Origin: Actinomadura mexicana
Lineage (GTDB): Bacteria > Actinomycetota > Actinomycetes > Streptosporangiales > Streptosporangiaceae
NCBI RefSeq assembly: GCF_900188105.1
Contig: NZ_FZNP01000002.1
Location: forward strand, 372,001-436,000
DNA length: 64,000 nt
Direction: 5' to 3'
The notes under the pieces were generated by a model, which was given only the letters and a program-made list of their open reading frames with translations, made no database searches and was not told the DNA's origin. A program made the translations under genes and the position numbers. Each line of letters opens with the position of its first letter. Within the stretch, counting starts at the first letter, position 1. Shown in pieces: positions 41,899 through 51,005 of the stretch.

Positions 41899-42615
41899 TC
41901 AGGCGCGGACCACGATGGTGTTGCAGATCTTGTCGGCGAATGTCTGCTTGCGCTCGTCCCACAGCGGCCAGAGGAAGCCGATGTAGCACAGGAAGCTGTC
42001 GGCGACGTGCGCGATCTTGCGGACGAAGGCCATGCCGAAGCCGATGGGCTGGCCGGTCTGCGCGCTGACGAGGCGGATGCCCATCTGCCGCTTGCCGATG
42101 GACTGGCCGGTGGTGCCCTCCTGGTAGCAGATCCACAGGCCGCCCGCGATGGAGATGGCCGCGCCGATCAGCATGAGCAGGACGCCGAACAGCGCCGCGC
42201 CCGAGCTGCCGGAGCTGGAGAGGATGATCATCAGGATGTACAGCACGAACACCGGGCCACCGAAGATCAGGTAGTCGATGATGTAGCCGCCGGCGCGCGA
42301 GCCCCACTCGGCGAGCTGGCCGCCCGAGCCGTAGTGGTGGTGGTGCACCTCGTAGCCCGGCTGGGAGGGCGCCGAGGGCGCGCCGTAGCCGGGCTGGGCG
42401 GGGGGCTGCTGGCCGTAACCGGGCTGCGCCGGAGGCTGGCCGTAGCCCGGCTGCGCCGGGGGCTGGCCGTAACCGGGCTGCGCCGGAGGCTGGCCGTAGC
42501 CGGGCTGCCCGCCGGGCTGGCCGTAGCCGGGCTGGGCCGGGGGCTGCTGGCCGTACCCGGGCTGTTGCTGCCCGTAGCCCGGCTGCTGACCGTACGGGTC
42601 GTAGGGGTTGCCCAC
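41899..42615 (-). CDS. RDD-family membrane protein with Pro-Gly-Tyr-Gln repeat N-terminus
   Basis: 238 residues. The first ~90 are a disordered GYGQPPAQP-type repeat, then the RDD domain: AGGYIIDYLIFGG with its conserved Asp in helix 1 region, helices about 118-175, and GKRQMGIRLVSAQTG before the last helix pair. Function of RDD proteins is not settled; some act in Na+/H+ exchange. ATG at 42615. Repeat DNA covers about 42400-42600. Confidence 0.9.
   Translation of the reverse strand: MGNPYDPYGQQPGYGQQQPGYGQQPPAQPGYGQPGGQPGYGQPPAQPGYGQPPAQPGYGQPPAQPGYGQQPPAQPGYGAPSAPSQPGYEVHHHHYGSGGQLAEWGSRAGGYIIDYLIFGGPVFVLYILMIILSSSGSSGAALFGVLLMLIGAAISIAGGLWICYQEGTTGQSIGKRQMGIRLVSAQTGQPIGFGMAFVRKIAHVADSFLCYIGFLWPLWDERKQTFADKICNTIVVRA
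42405..42600. repeat. 27-bp tandem repeat coding PGYGQPPAQ
   Basis: Six to seven units of about 27 bp (reading CCGGGCTGCGCCGGAGGCTG on plus strand) encode the disordered N-terminus of the RDD protein; neighbouring units are near identical, with shorter units near the N-terminus. Confidence 0.85.
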
Positions 42616-42703
42616 ACTTGCTCCTTATTGATTGACCCTGTGGTTGTGTGACGCCCGCCGGACCCGGTGGGCTCCGCAAGTCTGACCGAGGACCGACCGC
42701 GGC

Positions 42704-43153
42704 TCAAACCCGCAGAACACCGAACCGGACGAGCTGCCACAGCTCCGACCCGACGAGGGCGGTGCCGAGCATCCAGGCGCGGGTCTTCGGCTGGAGTGCC
42801 CACCACCGTTCACCCAGTCCGAGCGGTGCGGCGGCGACGGCGACGGCGCCGGTGAGCGCGACCGGGTTCGCGAGGACGGCCTGGCCGGGACGGCCCGAGC
42901 CGAACTCGATGAACACGGTCGTGCCCCCGCACAGGGGACACGGGATTCCGGTGAGCGCCCGCAGGGGACAGAGCACGCCGGGGTCGTTCACGCGATGGAT
43001 CCATGACGCGCCGATGGCCGCGACGGCCATCGCCGCGACACGCAGCACCGCACCCTGGGGTCCGTGCCGCGCCGCGGTGAGGGTCCGGCCGACGATCCCC
43101 CCGAGCGCACCTCGCGGTGCACCGGCGGACGCCGTCCCGGGCGCTCCCCCCAA
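42704..43153 (-). CDS. DUF2752 membrane protein
   Basis: 149 residues from the TTG at 43153 (GGCGGAGG upstream), or longer from a TTG at 43231. The DUF2752 signature GIPCPLCGGTTVF with its CPxCGxT motif lies near residue 72, flanked by three hydrophobic helices. Unknown function; often beside RDD or CD225-type genes, as here (88 nt upstream of the RDD gene). Confidence 0.85.
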   Translation of the reverse strand: MGGAPGTASAGAPRGALGGIVGRTLTAARHGPQGAVLRVAAMAVAAIGASWIHRVNDPGVLCPLRALTGIPCPLCGGTTVFIEFGSGRPGQAVLANPVALTGAVAVAAAPLGLGERWWALQPKTRAWMLGTALVGSELWQLVRFGVLRV

Positions 43154-43597
43154 CGAATCCTCCGCCTCGATGACATACAGGTGAGTGACCCGTATATCGG
43201 GTGCACCCCGAGGCGGGTCAAGTCCGGGCAACGATCCGCTGCTAGACCGTTACTCAGTGCTCCGCGACACCACCTCTCGGGCAAGAGTAGGACAAATCAC
43301 CTGCTACATGGGCACTCTTTCTCGTTACGAGTATGAATGAATCGTCCAGTTCGGGGCGTGCGGCGAACGGGACGTGCGCGCGAACCGGGCGAGGCCGGGG
43401 ATGCGCCGGAGACGAGGGGGAGACGAGGAGGAGACGAGGAGAACGGCGCGACGCCCTGGCGCGCGGCGTGTCGCGGAGGCGGACGGCCGGCGCCATCGCG
43501 TCCGGCCCGGGGCATGCAGGCCCGAGGGAGCGGCCGGCCCGGGGAGCGTCGGGCCGGATCCGGCGTCCGGCCCGGGGTGGCGGGGCCGGGCGGGGCG
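43154..43597. other. Intergenic region without a convincing gene
   Basis: 444 nt between the DUF2752 start and the PP2C stop. AT-richer part at 43180-43330 is the DUF2752 promoter, with ACCCG-TATAT-CGGGT at 43188-43202. The rest is very GC-rich and has an 11-bp tandem repeat at 43408-43440. Frames across it look like chance. Confidence 0.5.
43408..43440. repeat. 11-bp tandem repeat, three copies
   Basis: GGAGACGAGGG, then GGAGACGAGGA twice, in the PP2C-DUF2752 intergenic space. Confidence 0.9.
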
Positions 43598-44383
43598 TCA
43601 GGCCTGGGCGGCGGCGCCGACGATGACGGGCTCGTCGGAGCCGGAGATGTGCTCGGCCTCGACGACGTCGGCGATGACGGCGGTGATGTTGTCCGGACCG
43701 CCGTTGTCGCGGGCCATCTCGATCAGCCGGTCGACGGCGCGCTGCGGGTCGGCCTCGGCCGACAGCACCTCGTAGATCTTCTGCGCGTCGACCGGGCCGC
43801 TCAGGCCGTCCGAGCACAGCAGGTACCGGTCGCCGAGACGGGCCTCGCGCAGCCGCAGGTCGGGCTCGCGGTCCTCGCGCCCGTCCAGCACGCGGTAGAG
43901 CACGTGCGAGAGCCGGGACGTCTCGGCGGGATCGGCCTGCTGGCCGGCCTGCTCGGCCTCCGCCTTGAGCAGCTCGTCCATGGTGTGGTCCTGCGTCATC
44001 TGGAAGAGCTCGCCGTCGCGCAGCAGATAGCCGCGCGAGTCACCGACGTGCGCCAGCGCGACGGACTCGCCGGACCAGAGCATGGCGGTGAGCGTGGTGC
44101 CCATCCGGCTCAGGTCGGGGCGTTCCTCCCGGACGATGCGCAACTTCTCGTTGGCCTCGGCCACGGCGCGGCCCAGCATGTCGACAAGATCGTCTTTATG
44201 GGCATCGGTGTCCAGCGAGCGCAGTGAACCGATCACGGTCGAGCTCGCGACCTCGCCGCCCGCATACCCGCCCATGCCGTCCGCGACCGCGATCAACCGC
44301 GCACCGGCGTACCCGGAGTCCTCGTTGTTCTCCCGGTTGCACCCGATGTCGCTGCCTGCTGCGTACCTGATTGCTACGTTCAT
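43598..44383 (-). CDS. PP2C-type Ser/Thr protein phosphatase
   Basis: 261 residues, soluble PPM phosphatase. Metal and catalytic motifs in order: RENNEDS, VADGMGGYAGGEVAS, VALAHVGDSRGYLLR, LLCSDGLSGPV and GGPDNITAV. It lacks the membrane helix of PstP, so it resembles the cytosolic PP2C proteins of actinobacteria. It follows the two-component genes on the same strand by 36 nt and could counter kinase signalling. Confidence 0.93.
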   Translation of the reverse strand: MNVAIRYAAGSDIGCNRENNEDSGYAGARLIAVADGMGGYAGGEVASSTVIGSLRSLDTDAHKDDLVDMLGRAVAEANEKLRIVREERPDLSRMGTTLTAMLWSGESVALAHVGDSRGYLLRDGELFQMTQDHTMDELLKAEAEQAGQQADPAETSRLSHVLYRVLDGREDREPDLRLREARLGDRYLLCSDGLSGPVDAQKIYEVLSAEADPQRAVDRLIEMARDNGGPDNITAVIADVVEAEHISGSDEPVIVGAAAQA

Positions 44384-44419
44384 ACCAATTTCGATGACGA
44401 TCCTGTCAGAGGAGTTGTA

Positions 44420-45121
44420 TCAGCCGCGGGCGGTGGTCTTCCCGGTTTCCCCGGCGGCACTCGTGTTTCCCACACCATGCCGGACCGCGTACAGCGCCGC
44501 CTGCGTCCGATCCTGGACTCCCAGTTTCATGAGCAGATTACTGACGTGCGTCTTGACCGTCTTCTCGGACACCACGAGGGCGCGGGCGATCTCCCGGTTC
44601 GACCTGCCCCGCGCTATGTGCACGAGCACCTCCCGTTCCCGTTCGGTCAGCGCGGCGAGGCCGCGGTCGGCCCGCCCCGCGTCACCCGCCGTCCCGTTCC
44701 GCAGCATCGCCTCGGCCGCGTCGGGCGCGAACAGGACGTGCCCGTCGTTGACCGCCCGGATCGCCTGGACCAGCGCCTGCGGGTCGACGTCCTTGTACAG
44801 GTACCCGGCCGCCCCGGCCTGGACCGCCGGCAGCACGTGCCCGCGTTCCGTCATGCTGGTCAGGACGAGGACCCGTGCCGTCACCCCGCGAGCCCGCAGC
44901 TCCGCCAGCGCGGTCAGGCCGTCGGCGCCCGGCATCTTCAGGTCCATGAGCACGATATCGGGCTTCAGGGATTCGGCCAGTGTCACAGCCGACGTGCCGT
45001 CCTCGGCCTCGCCGACGACCTCGATGTCGTCCTGGATGCCGAGGAAGGTCCGCAGGCCCTGCCGGACGACCGGATGGTCGTCGGCGATCAGGACCCGGAT
45101 CGGCTCCCGCGCGGCGTTCAC
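44420..45121 (-). CDS. NarL/LuxR-family response regulator
   Basis: 233 residues. Receiver domain with phospho-acceptor Asp in DIVLMDLKMPG (about residue 58) and the conserved Lys in GYLYKDVD; C-terminal LuxR helix-turn-helix LTEREREVLVHIARGRSNREIA and VKTHVSNLLMKLGV. GTG at 45121 overlaps the kinase stop (GTGA), so translation is coupled to the kinase. Confidence 0.96.
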   Translation of the reverse strand: MNAAREPIRVLIADDHPVVRQGLRTFLGIQDDIEVVGEAEDGTSAVTLAESLKPDIVLMDLKMPGADGLTALAELRARGVTARVLVLTSMTERGHVLPAVQAGAAGYLYKDVDPQALVQAIRAVNDGHVLFAPDAAEAMLRNGTAGDAGRADRGLAALTEREREVLVHIARGRSNREIARALVVSEKTVKTHVSNLLMKLGVQDRTQAALYAVRHGVGNTSAAGETGKTTARG

Positions 45122-46257
45122 AGCGGCACCTCCAGCCGTACGGTCGTGCCTTCGCCGGGCGCGGCGTCGATCGCGAGGTCGCCGCCGATCGAGTACGCCC
45201 TCTCGCGCATGGAGGTGAGGCCGAGCCCGCCCTGGGGCTCCACCTCGGACGCGTCGAAACCGGCACCGTCGTCGGAGACCTCCAGCACGGCCCGCCGGTC
45301 CTCCGTGCGGAGCCGCACCTGCACGGTGCTCGCCCCGGCGTGGCGCAGCGCGTTGTAGAGCGCCTCCTGGGTGATGCGGAAGGCGACGGCCTCGTGCGCC
45401 TCCGGCAGGACGATCGCTTCGTCCGCGCTGAGGCGCACGGTGGACTCGTGCGCGCGGTCGAGCACCTCGACGTGCTTTCGCAGCGACGCCACGAGGCCGT
45501 CCGCCAGATCGGTGGGACGCAGCTCGAAGATGACGGCGCGCAGCTCGGCGAGAGCCTCGGCGGCGAGCCGCTCCACCTGCTCCAGTTCCCGGACGGTCCG
45601 GACCGGGTCTCGCTCGGCCAGCGCGGACGCGGTTCGGGCCGTCAGCCGCAGCGAGAACAGCTTCTGTGCGACGGCGTCGTGCAGCTCGCGGGCGAGGCGG
45701 TTGCGTTCGGCGACCACCGTCAGCTCGCGGTTGTGCTCGTACAGGCGGGCGTTCGCCATCGCGATCGCGGCGTGCGCTGCGAACAGGGTGAGCAGGTCTT
45801 CGTCGTCCTGGGTGAAGCCGCCGGGCCGGCGCTTGTTGGCCAGGAAGACAATGCCGAGGACGTCCTCGCCGTCGCGGATCGGCACGCCGAGGAAGTCCTT
45901 CAGGACGGGGTGCGCGACCGGCCAGCCCTCGAACTCGGCCTCCTTGCGGATGTCGCCGAGCCGCTTCGGCGCGTCGCCCTTCAGCATCGCGGCCAGCATG
46001 CCGTGCTGGCGGGGCAGCGGGCCGATCCGCTCCCACTCCTCCTCCGAGACGCCCTCGACGACGAACTCGGCGAACGAGCCGTCGTCGTCGGGCACGCCGA
46101 GGGCCGCGTACCGGGCGTCCAGCAGCTGCGCGGCCGCCCGGACGATCACCTGGAGCACCTCGTGCACGGACAGGTGGCGGGTCACCGCGAGCACGGCGGA
46201 GCTGACGGCGTGCAGGGTCGCGCCCTGGTCGCCGCGGCAGCCCTCGTCCGTCACCAT
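45118..46257 (-). CDS. GAF-domain sensor histidine kinase (NarX/DevS-type)
   Basis: 379 residues, no membrane helix. GAF domain about 15-172, HisKA_3 dimerisation with H193 (ARELHDAVAQKLFSLRL) and a HATPase with EALYNALRHAGAS (N box) and DDGAGFD, GGLGLTSMRERA (G boxes). Soluble sensor, related to DevS/NreB-type kinases; GAF ligand unknown (heme, cyclic nucleotide or redox). Paired with the response regulator next to it. Confidence 0.95.
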   Translation of the reverse strand: MVTDEGCRGDQGATLHAVSSAVLAVTRHLSVHEVLQVIVRAAAQLLDARYAALGVPDDDGSFAEFVVEGVSEEEWERIGPLPRQHGMLAAMLKGDAPKRLGDIRKEAEFEGWPVAHPVLKDFLGVPIRDGEDVLGIVFLANKRRPGGFTQDDEDLLTLFAAHAAIAMANARLYEHNRELTVVAERNRLARELHDAVAQKLFSLRLTARTASALAERDPVRTVRELEQVERLAAEALAELRAVIFELRPTDLADGLVASLRKHVEVLDRAHESTVRLSADEAIVLPEAHEAVAFRITQEALYNALRHAGASTVQVRLRTEDRRAVLEVSDDGAGFDASEVEPQGGLGLTSMRERAYSIGGDLAIDAAPGEGTTVRLEVPL

Positions 46258-46470
46258 TGCGGCCTCTCGCCCTCCCCCCGGCGAGCGCCCTTCGCGCCCG
46301 CATGTGAAGACCGTACTCTCTAGGCGGGTCTTCTCGAATCAGCCGGCGGGAGTACGCGCCGCGCCGTCCCTCCCCGGTGCCCGGGACGCCGGTCCTAGGA
46401 CCATCTGACGACGGTCCGGGGGACCCGTCGGCCGATGCCGCCGGACGCGCCGGTTCCTAGCGTCGAGGGC

Positions 46471-47139
46471 ATGAAGACGGCACTGATCACCGGGGCCTCC
46501 CGGGGCCTCGGCCGGGCGCTCGCCCGCACCCTCGCCGGGGACGGCTGGAACCTCGTCATCGACGCGCGCGACGCCGCCGCGCTGTCCGCGGTCGCGGACG
46601 AGACCGGCGCGACGGCGATCACCGGGGACGTCGCCGATCCCGCGCACCGGGCCGCCCTCGCCCGCGCGGTCGAAAGCGGGCTCGACCTGCTCGTCAACAA
46701 CGCGAGCACGCTCGGCCCGACGCCGATGCCCCGGCTCGCCTCGCTCCCCGAGGGCTCCCTGGCGAACACGTTCGCCACGAACGTCCTGGCGCCGCTCGCG
46801 CTGATCCAGGCGTTCCTGCCCGGCCTGCGGGAGCGGCGCGGCGCGATCCTCAACATCACGTCGGACGCGGCCGTGGAGGGCTACGAGACGTGGGGCGGCT
46901 ACGGGGCGTCCAAGGCGGCTCTGGAGCAGCTGTCGAACGTCCTCGCGGCGGAGGAGCCGGATGTGGCCGTGTGGTGGGCGGACCCGGGCGAGATGAACAC
47001 CGGCATGCTCCGCGCGGCGGGCGAGGACGCGGACGCGGCCCCGCCACCCGAGGAGGCCGCCGCCGCGCTCCACCGGCTCGTCTCCGGCCGCCTTCCGAGC
47101 GGGCGGTACCGGGCGGCGGACCTGGCGGCCGCGCGGTGA
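46471..47139 (+). CDS. Short-chain dehydrogenase/reductase
   Basis: 222 residues. NAD(P) motif TGASRGLGRALA at the N-terminus, LLVNNAST, ITSD serine block and catalytic Tyr-x3-Lys in YGASKAAL. Shorter than typical SDR by the C-terminal region. Its last codons overlap the next GTG, so it is translated together with the MFS gene. Confidence 0.92.
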   Translation: MKTALITGASRGLGRALARTLAGDGWNLVIDARDAAALSAVADETGATAITGDVADPAHRAALARAVESGLDLLVNNASTLGPTPMPRLASLPEGSLANTFATNVLAPLALIQAFLPGLRERRGAILNITSDAAVEGYETWGGYGASKAALEQLSNVLAAEEPDVAVWWADPGEMNTGMLRAAGEDADAAPPPEEAAAALHRLVSGRLPSGRYRAADLAAAR

Positions 47140-48494
47140 CCGCCGTCCTTGATCATGAACGGGTGACAACAAAGCAGGGCATATTGGGCGCGGGATTCCG
47201 GGCCGCGACATTCGGGATAGTCCTGGTCGTGACGCTGCTGGCATTCGAGAGCATGGCCGTCGGCACCGTCATGCCGGTGGTCGCGGGCGACCTGGACGGC
47301 CTGTCCCTGTACGCGTGGGGCTTCAGCGCGACCCTGATCACGAGCCTGCTGGCCACGGTGCTCGCGGGCGGCTGGGTCGACCGGTCGGGACCGACCCGGC
47401 CGTTCCTGGTCGGGCTCGGCGTGTTCGTCGCCGGGCTGCTGGTCGCGGGCGCGGCGCCGTCCATGTGGGTGTTCGTCGCCGGGCGCGCCGTGCAGGGCCT
47501 CGGCACGGGCGTTCCGCTCGTCGCCCTGTACGTGGTGATCGCCCGCGTCTACCCGGAGGAGCTGCGGTCCCGGGTGTTCGCCGCGCTGTCGGCCGCCTGG
47601 GTGCTGCCGTCGCTGATCGGCCCGGCGGCCGGCGGCGCCCTGGCCGAGCACGCCGGCTGGCGGTGGGTGTTCCTCGGGCTCGTCCCGCTGGTGATCCCGC
47701 CGGCGCTGCTGCTGCTCCCCGTGCTGCGCGGCATCGCGCCCTCCGGCGCCGCCAAGGTTCCGGGCCGCTCGCGGTACCCGGCCGCCCTCTGCGTCGCCGC
47801 CGGCACCGGCGTCCTCCTCTACGGCCTCGACGGGAAGGGCTGGACGATGCTGCCGGCCGTGCTCGCCGGCCTCGCCGGCCTGGCGTTCGGGCTGCCCCGC
47901 CTGGTGCCCGCCGGAACGCTCCGGCTCCGTCGGGGGCTGCCGAGCGTCATCCTCGTCCGGGGCCTGCTGTCGGGGGCCTTCTTCGGCACCGACGTCTTCA
48001 TCCCGCTGGCGCTGACGCGGCTGCACGACTTCAGCGCCACGCAGGCCGGGATCGTCCTGACGGTCGGCGCGCTCGGCTGGTCGGCGGCGTCCCAGATCCA
48101 GGGCCGCTCCGAGCGCCCCCGCGAGTTCTACGCCCTCCTCGGCGCCGTCCTCGTCACGGCAGGCATCGTCCTCGCCACCGTCGCCCTGCAGTTCTCCGGC
48201 TGGCTCGCCGCCCCGGCATGGGTCGTCGGCGGCGCCGGGATGGGCTTCTCGATCGGCAGCCTCTCCGTCCTGCTGCTCGACCTGTCGGCCGAGGACGAGC
48301 AGGGCGTCAACTCCTCCGCGCTGCAGATCAGCGACACCCTCGGCTCGTCCCTCGTGGTCGGGGTCGCGGGCGCGCTGGTCACCGGCTTCGGCGCCGCCCG
48401 GCTGGACGCCGGGCTCGCCGTCGCCGGGGCGCTGTTCGCCGCGATCGCCGCGTTCGGCGCGATCGCCGCTCTCCGCCTGGAGGTCCGGACATGA
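47136..48494 (+). CDS. MFS transporter
   Basis: 452 residues from the GTG at 47136 (GTGA overlap with the SDR stop; a GTG at 47163 is also possible). About 12-14 helices; MFS motif regions GGWVDRSGPTRPFLVG and FVAGRAVQGLGTGVPLV. EmrB-like. Substrate unknown. Its end overlaps the queA start by 4 nt (ATGA). Confidence 0.92.
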   Translation: MTAVLDHERVTTKQGILGAGFRAATFGIVLVVTLLAFESMAVGTVMPVVAGDLDGLSLYAWGFSATLITSLLATVLAGGWVDRSGPTRPFLVGLGVFVAGLLVAGAAPSMWVFVAGRAVQGLGTGVPLVALYVVIARVYPEELRSRVFAALSAAWVLPSLIGPAAGGALAEHAGWRWVFLGLVPLVIPPALLLLPVLRGIAPSGAAKVPGRSRYPAALCVAAGTGVLLYGLDGKGWTMLPAVLAGLAGLAFGLPRLVPAGTLRLRRGLPSVILVRGLLSGAFFGTDVFIPLALTRLHDFSATQAGIVLTVGALGWSAASQIQGRSERPREFYALLGAVLVTAGIVLATVALQFSGWLAAPAWVVGGAGMGFSIGSLSVLLLDLSAEDEQGVNSSALQISDTLGSSLVVGVAGALVTGFGAARLDAGLAVAGALFAAIAAFGAIAALRLEVRT

Positions 48495-49534
48495 CCGTCG
48501 ACTTCACCCTCCCCGCCGCGCTGGAGGCGCACGAGCCGCCCGAGGCGCGCGGCCGGACCCGCGACGGCGTCCGGCTCCTGGTCTCCCGGCGCGCCGCCGG
48601 CGAGGTCTCCCACCACGCGTTCCGCGACCTGCCCGGCCTGCTCGACCCGGGCGACCTGCTCGTCGTCAACACCTCGGCCACGCTGCCCGCCGCCGTCCGG
48701 CTCGACCGGATCAGCGTGCACTTCTCCACCCCGGTGCCCGGCGCCGACGACCGGCTGTGGCTCGTCGAGCTGCGCCGCCTCGCCGGCAAGACCAGCCGCC
48801 CGTACGCGGGAGGCTCCCCCGGCGAGTGGATCCCAATGCCCGGCGGCGCCACCCTCACCCTCGTCGGACGGCACGGGCACCGCGCCCGCGGGGAGTCCGA
48901 CCGGCTCTGGCAGGCCCGGCTGAGCACCGACGTCGGCCCCTACCTGCGGCGCCACGGCACCCCCATTCGGTACGGGTACGTTCACCGCGACTGGCCCGCC
49001 TCCGCCTACCAGACCGTCTTCGCCCACGACCGCTCGTCCGGCGGCGCCGAGATGCCGAGCGCCGCCCGCCCCTTCACGCCCGAACTGGTGACGCGGCTGG
49101 TGTCGCGCGGCGTCCTGATCGCCCCGATCACCCTCCACACGGGCGTCGCGTCCCCCGAGGCCCACGAACCGCCCTACGCCGAGCGCTACACCGTCCCCGA
49201 ACCGACCGCGGCGCTCGTCGGGCACGTCCGGGCGCAGGGCCGCCGGGTGATCGCCGTCGGCACCACCGCCGTGCGCGCCCTGGAGACGGCCGTGGACGCC
49301 GCGGGAGGCGTCCGGGCGTCCTCCGGCTGGACCGAGCACGTCGTGACCCCCGAGGGCGGCGTCCGAGCCGTGGACGGCCTCCTCACCGGCCTGCACGAGC
49401 CCAGGTCGTCCCACCTGATGATGCTGACCGCCATCGCGGGCCGCGACCTGCTCACCGCCACCTACGAAGCCGCCCTCGCCGAGCGCTACCTGTGGCACGA
49501 ATTCGGCGATCTGAACCTGATCCTTCCCGGATAG
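48491..49534 (+). CDS. queA: QueA-like S-adenosylmethionine:tRNA ribosyltransferase-isomerase
   Basis: 347 residues. QueA blocks: GDLLVVNTSATLPAA, the SAYQTVFAHDRSSGGAEMPSA (family: YQTVYA..GSVAAPTA), RGVLIAPITLHTGVAS, VIAVGTTAVRALETA and the ending WHEFGDLNLI (family: FGDAMLI). In E. coli it adds the epoxycyclopentane part of queuosine. No other queuosine gene lies in the window, and the family motif G-x-x-A-A-P-T-A is altered (GGAEMPSA), so its substrate may differ. Overlaps the MFS gene. Confidence 0.88.
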   Translation: MTVDFTLPAALEAHEPPEARGRTRDGVRLLVSRRAAGEVSHHAFRDLPGLLDPGDLLVVNTSATLPAAVRLDRISVHFSTPVPGADDRLWLVELRRLAGKTSRPYAGGSPGEWIPMPGGATLTLVGRHGHRARGESDRLWQARLSTDVGPYLRRHGTPIRYGYVHRDWPASAYQTVFAHDRSSGGAEMPSAARPFTPELVTRLVSRGVLIAPITLHTGVASPEAHEPPYAERYTVPEPTAALVGHVRAQGRRVIAVGTTAVRALETAVDAAGGVRASSGWTEHVVTPEGGVRAVDGLLTGLHEPRSSHLMMLTAIAGRDLLTATYEAALAERYLWHEFGDLNLILPG

Positions 49535-49597
49535 CGTCTCGCATGCCGGACCTGACGGGCGGGACGCCCGGCGCGGCCGGTACCGTTGTGGACAGCT

Positions 49598-50812
49598 ATG
49601 GACGGGTCAGCAGAGCGCACGCTGCTCATCACACTCACCGGCCGCGACCGCCCCGGCGTCACGTCGCGCCTCTTCCGCACACTCTCGCAGTTCCCACTGA
49701 CGGTGGCGGACGTGGAGCAGGTCGTGATCCGCGGCCGCCTCGTCCTCGGAGTCCTGCTCGCCTACACCGAGGGCGCCGACATCGGACGGGTGTGGAACGC
49801 CGCCGAACGCGTCGCGAACGACCTCGACATGGAGATCGAGCTGTCCACCGGGCGCAACAAGCGGATGCCCAAGCGGAGCGGGCGCCTGCACGTCACCGTC
49901 CTCGGCAACCCGCTGATGCCCGCCGCCATGGCGGGCATCGCCGGGCGGATCTCCGCGCACGGCGCCAACATCGACCGCATCGAGCGCCTCGCCCAGAACC
50001 CCGTGACCTGCATCGAGATGGACGTCTCCGGCGCCGACCCGGACGGGCTGCGCGCCGCGCTCACCGCCGAGGCCGTCGAGCAGCGGGTCGACGTCGCCGT
50101 CCAGCACAGCGGCCTGCACCGGCGCGCCAAGCGGCTCGTCGTCATGGACGTCGACTCCACCCTCATCCAGGGCGAGGTCATCGAGCTGCTCGCCGAGCAC
50201 GCCGGCTGCCTCGACGAGGTCGCCAAGGTCACCGAGGCCGCCATGCGCGGCGAGCTCGACTTCGAGGGATCCCTGCGCGAGCGGGTCGCGCTCCTCGCCG
50301 GGCTGGACGCGGCCGCCATCGACGACGTCCGCGACCGGCTCCGCCTCGCCGCCGGCGCCCGCACCATGGTCCGCACCCTCAAGCGCCTCGACTACAAGTT
50401 CGCGATCGTCAGCGGCGGCTTCACCCAGGTCACCGACGCCCTCGTCGAGGACCTCGGCATCGACTACTCCGCGGCCAACACCCTGGAGATCAAGAACGGC
50501 AAGCTCACCGGACGCGTCACCGGCCAGGTCATCGACCGCGCCGGGAAGGCCGCCGCCCTGGAGCGCTTCGCCCGCGAGGCCGGCATCCCGGTCAGCCAGA
50601 CCGTCGCGATCGGCGACGGCGCCAACGACCTCGACATGCTCCAGGCCGCCGGCCTCGGCATCGCCTACAACGCCAAACCGGTCGTCCGCCAGGCCGCCGA
50701 CACCGCCGTCAACGTCCCCTACCTGGACACCATCGTCTTCCTCCTGGGCATCTCCCGCGAAGAGGTGGAGGCCGCCGACGCTGAGGATTCCCAGGACCAG
50801 GACGGCCCCTAG
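49598..50812 (+). CDS. serB: Phosphoserine phosphatase with two ACT domains
   Basis: 404 residues. ACT domains at about 8-85 (LLITLTGRDRPGVTSRLFRTL) and 96-165 (LHVTVLGNPLMPAAMAGIA), then the HAD phosphatase with nucleophile D184 and D186 in VVMDVDSTLIQGEV, and GDGANDLDML. This is the mycobacterial/actinobacterial SerB2 layout, with amino acid-binding ACT domains giving feedback control. Last step of serine synthesis. ATG at 49598; an in-frame GTG at 49586 is less likely. Confidence 0.96.
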   Translation: MDGSAERTLLITLTGRDRPGVTSRLFRTLSQFPLTVADVEQVVIRGRLVLGVLLAYTEGADIGRVWNAAERVANDLDMEIELSTGRNKRMPKRSGRLHVTVLGNPLMPAAMAGIAGRISAHGANIDRIERLAQNPVTCIEMDVSGADPDGLRAALTAEAVEQRVDVAVQHSGLHRRAKRLVVMDVDSTLIQGEVIELLAEHAGCLDEVAKVTEAAMRGELDFEGSLRERVALLAGLDAAAIDDVRDRLRLAAGARTMVRTLKRLDYKFAIVSGGFTQVTDALVEDLGIDYSAANTLEIKNGKLTGRVTGQVIDRAGKAAALERFAREAGIPVSQTVAIGDGANDLDMLQAAGLGIAYNAKPVVRQAADTAVNVPYLDTIVFLLGISREEVEAADAEDSQDQDGP

Positions 50813-51005
50813 CCGAACGCGGGTCGGGTGGCAGGAAGGCGCTCTGAGCGCCTGGAGGTCGCACGCCCCGTCGAGCCGGGCGACCGCAGCGACACGACGA
50901 AGACCCGCACGGGCACAGAAAACCCGGACCGTGGCGTGAGGATCGCCCGGCTCGCGACGGGGGTTCCAGGGGTCGTCCCCCTGGGCAACAGGGAAGATAC
51001 TCCCC

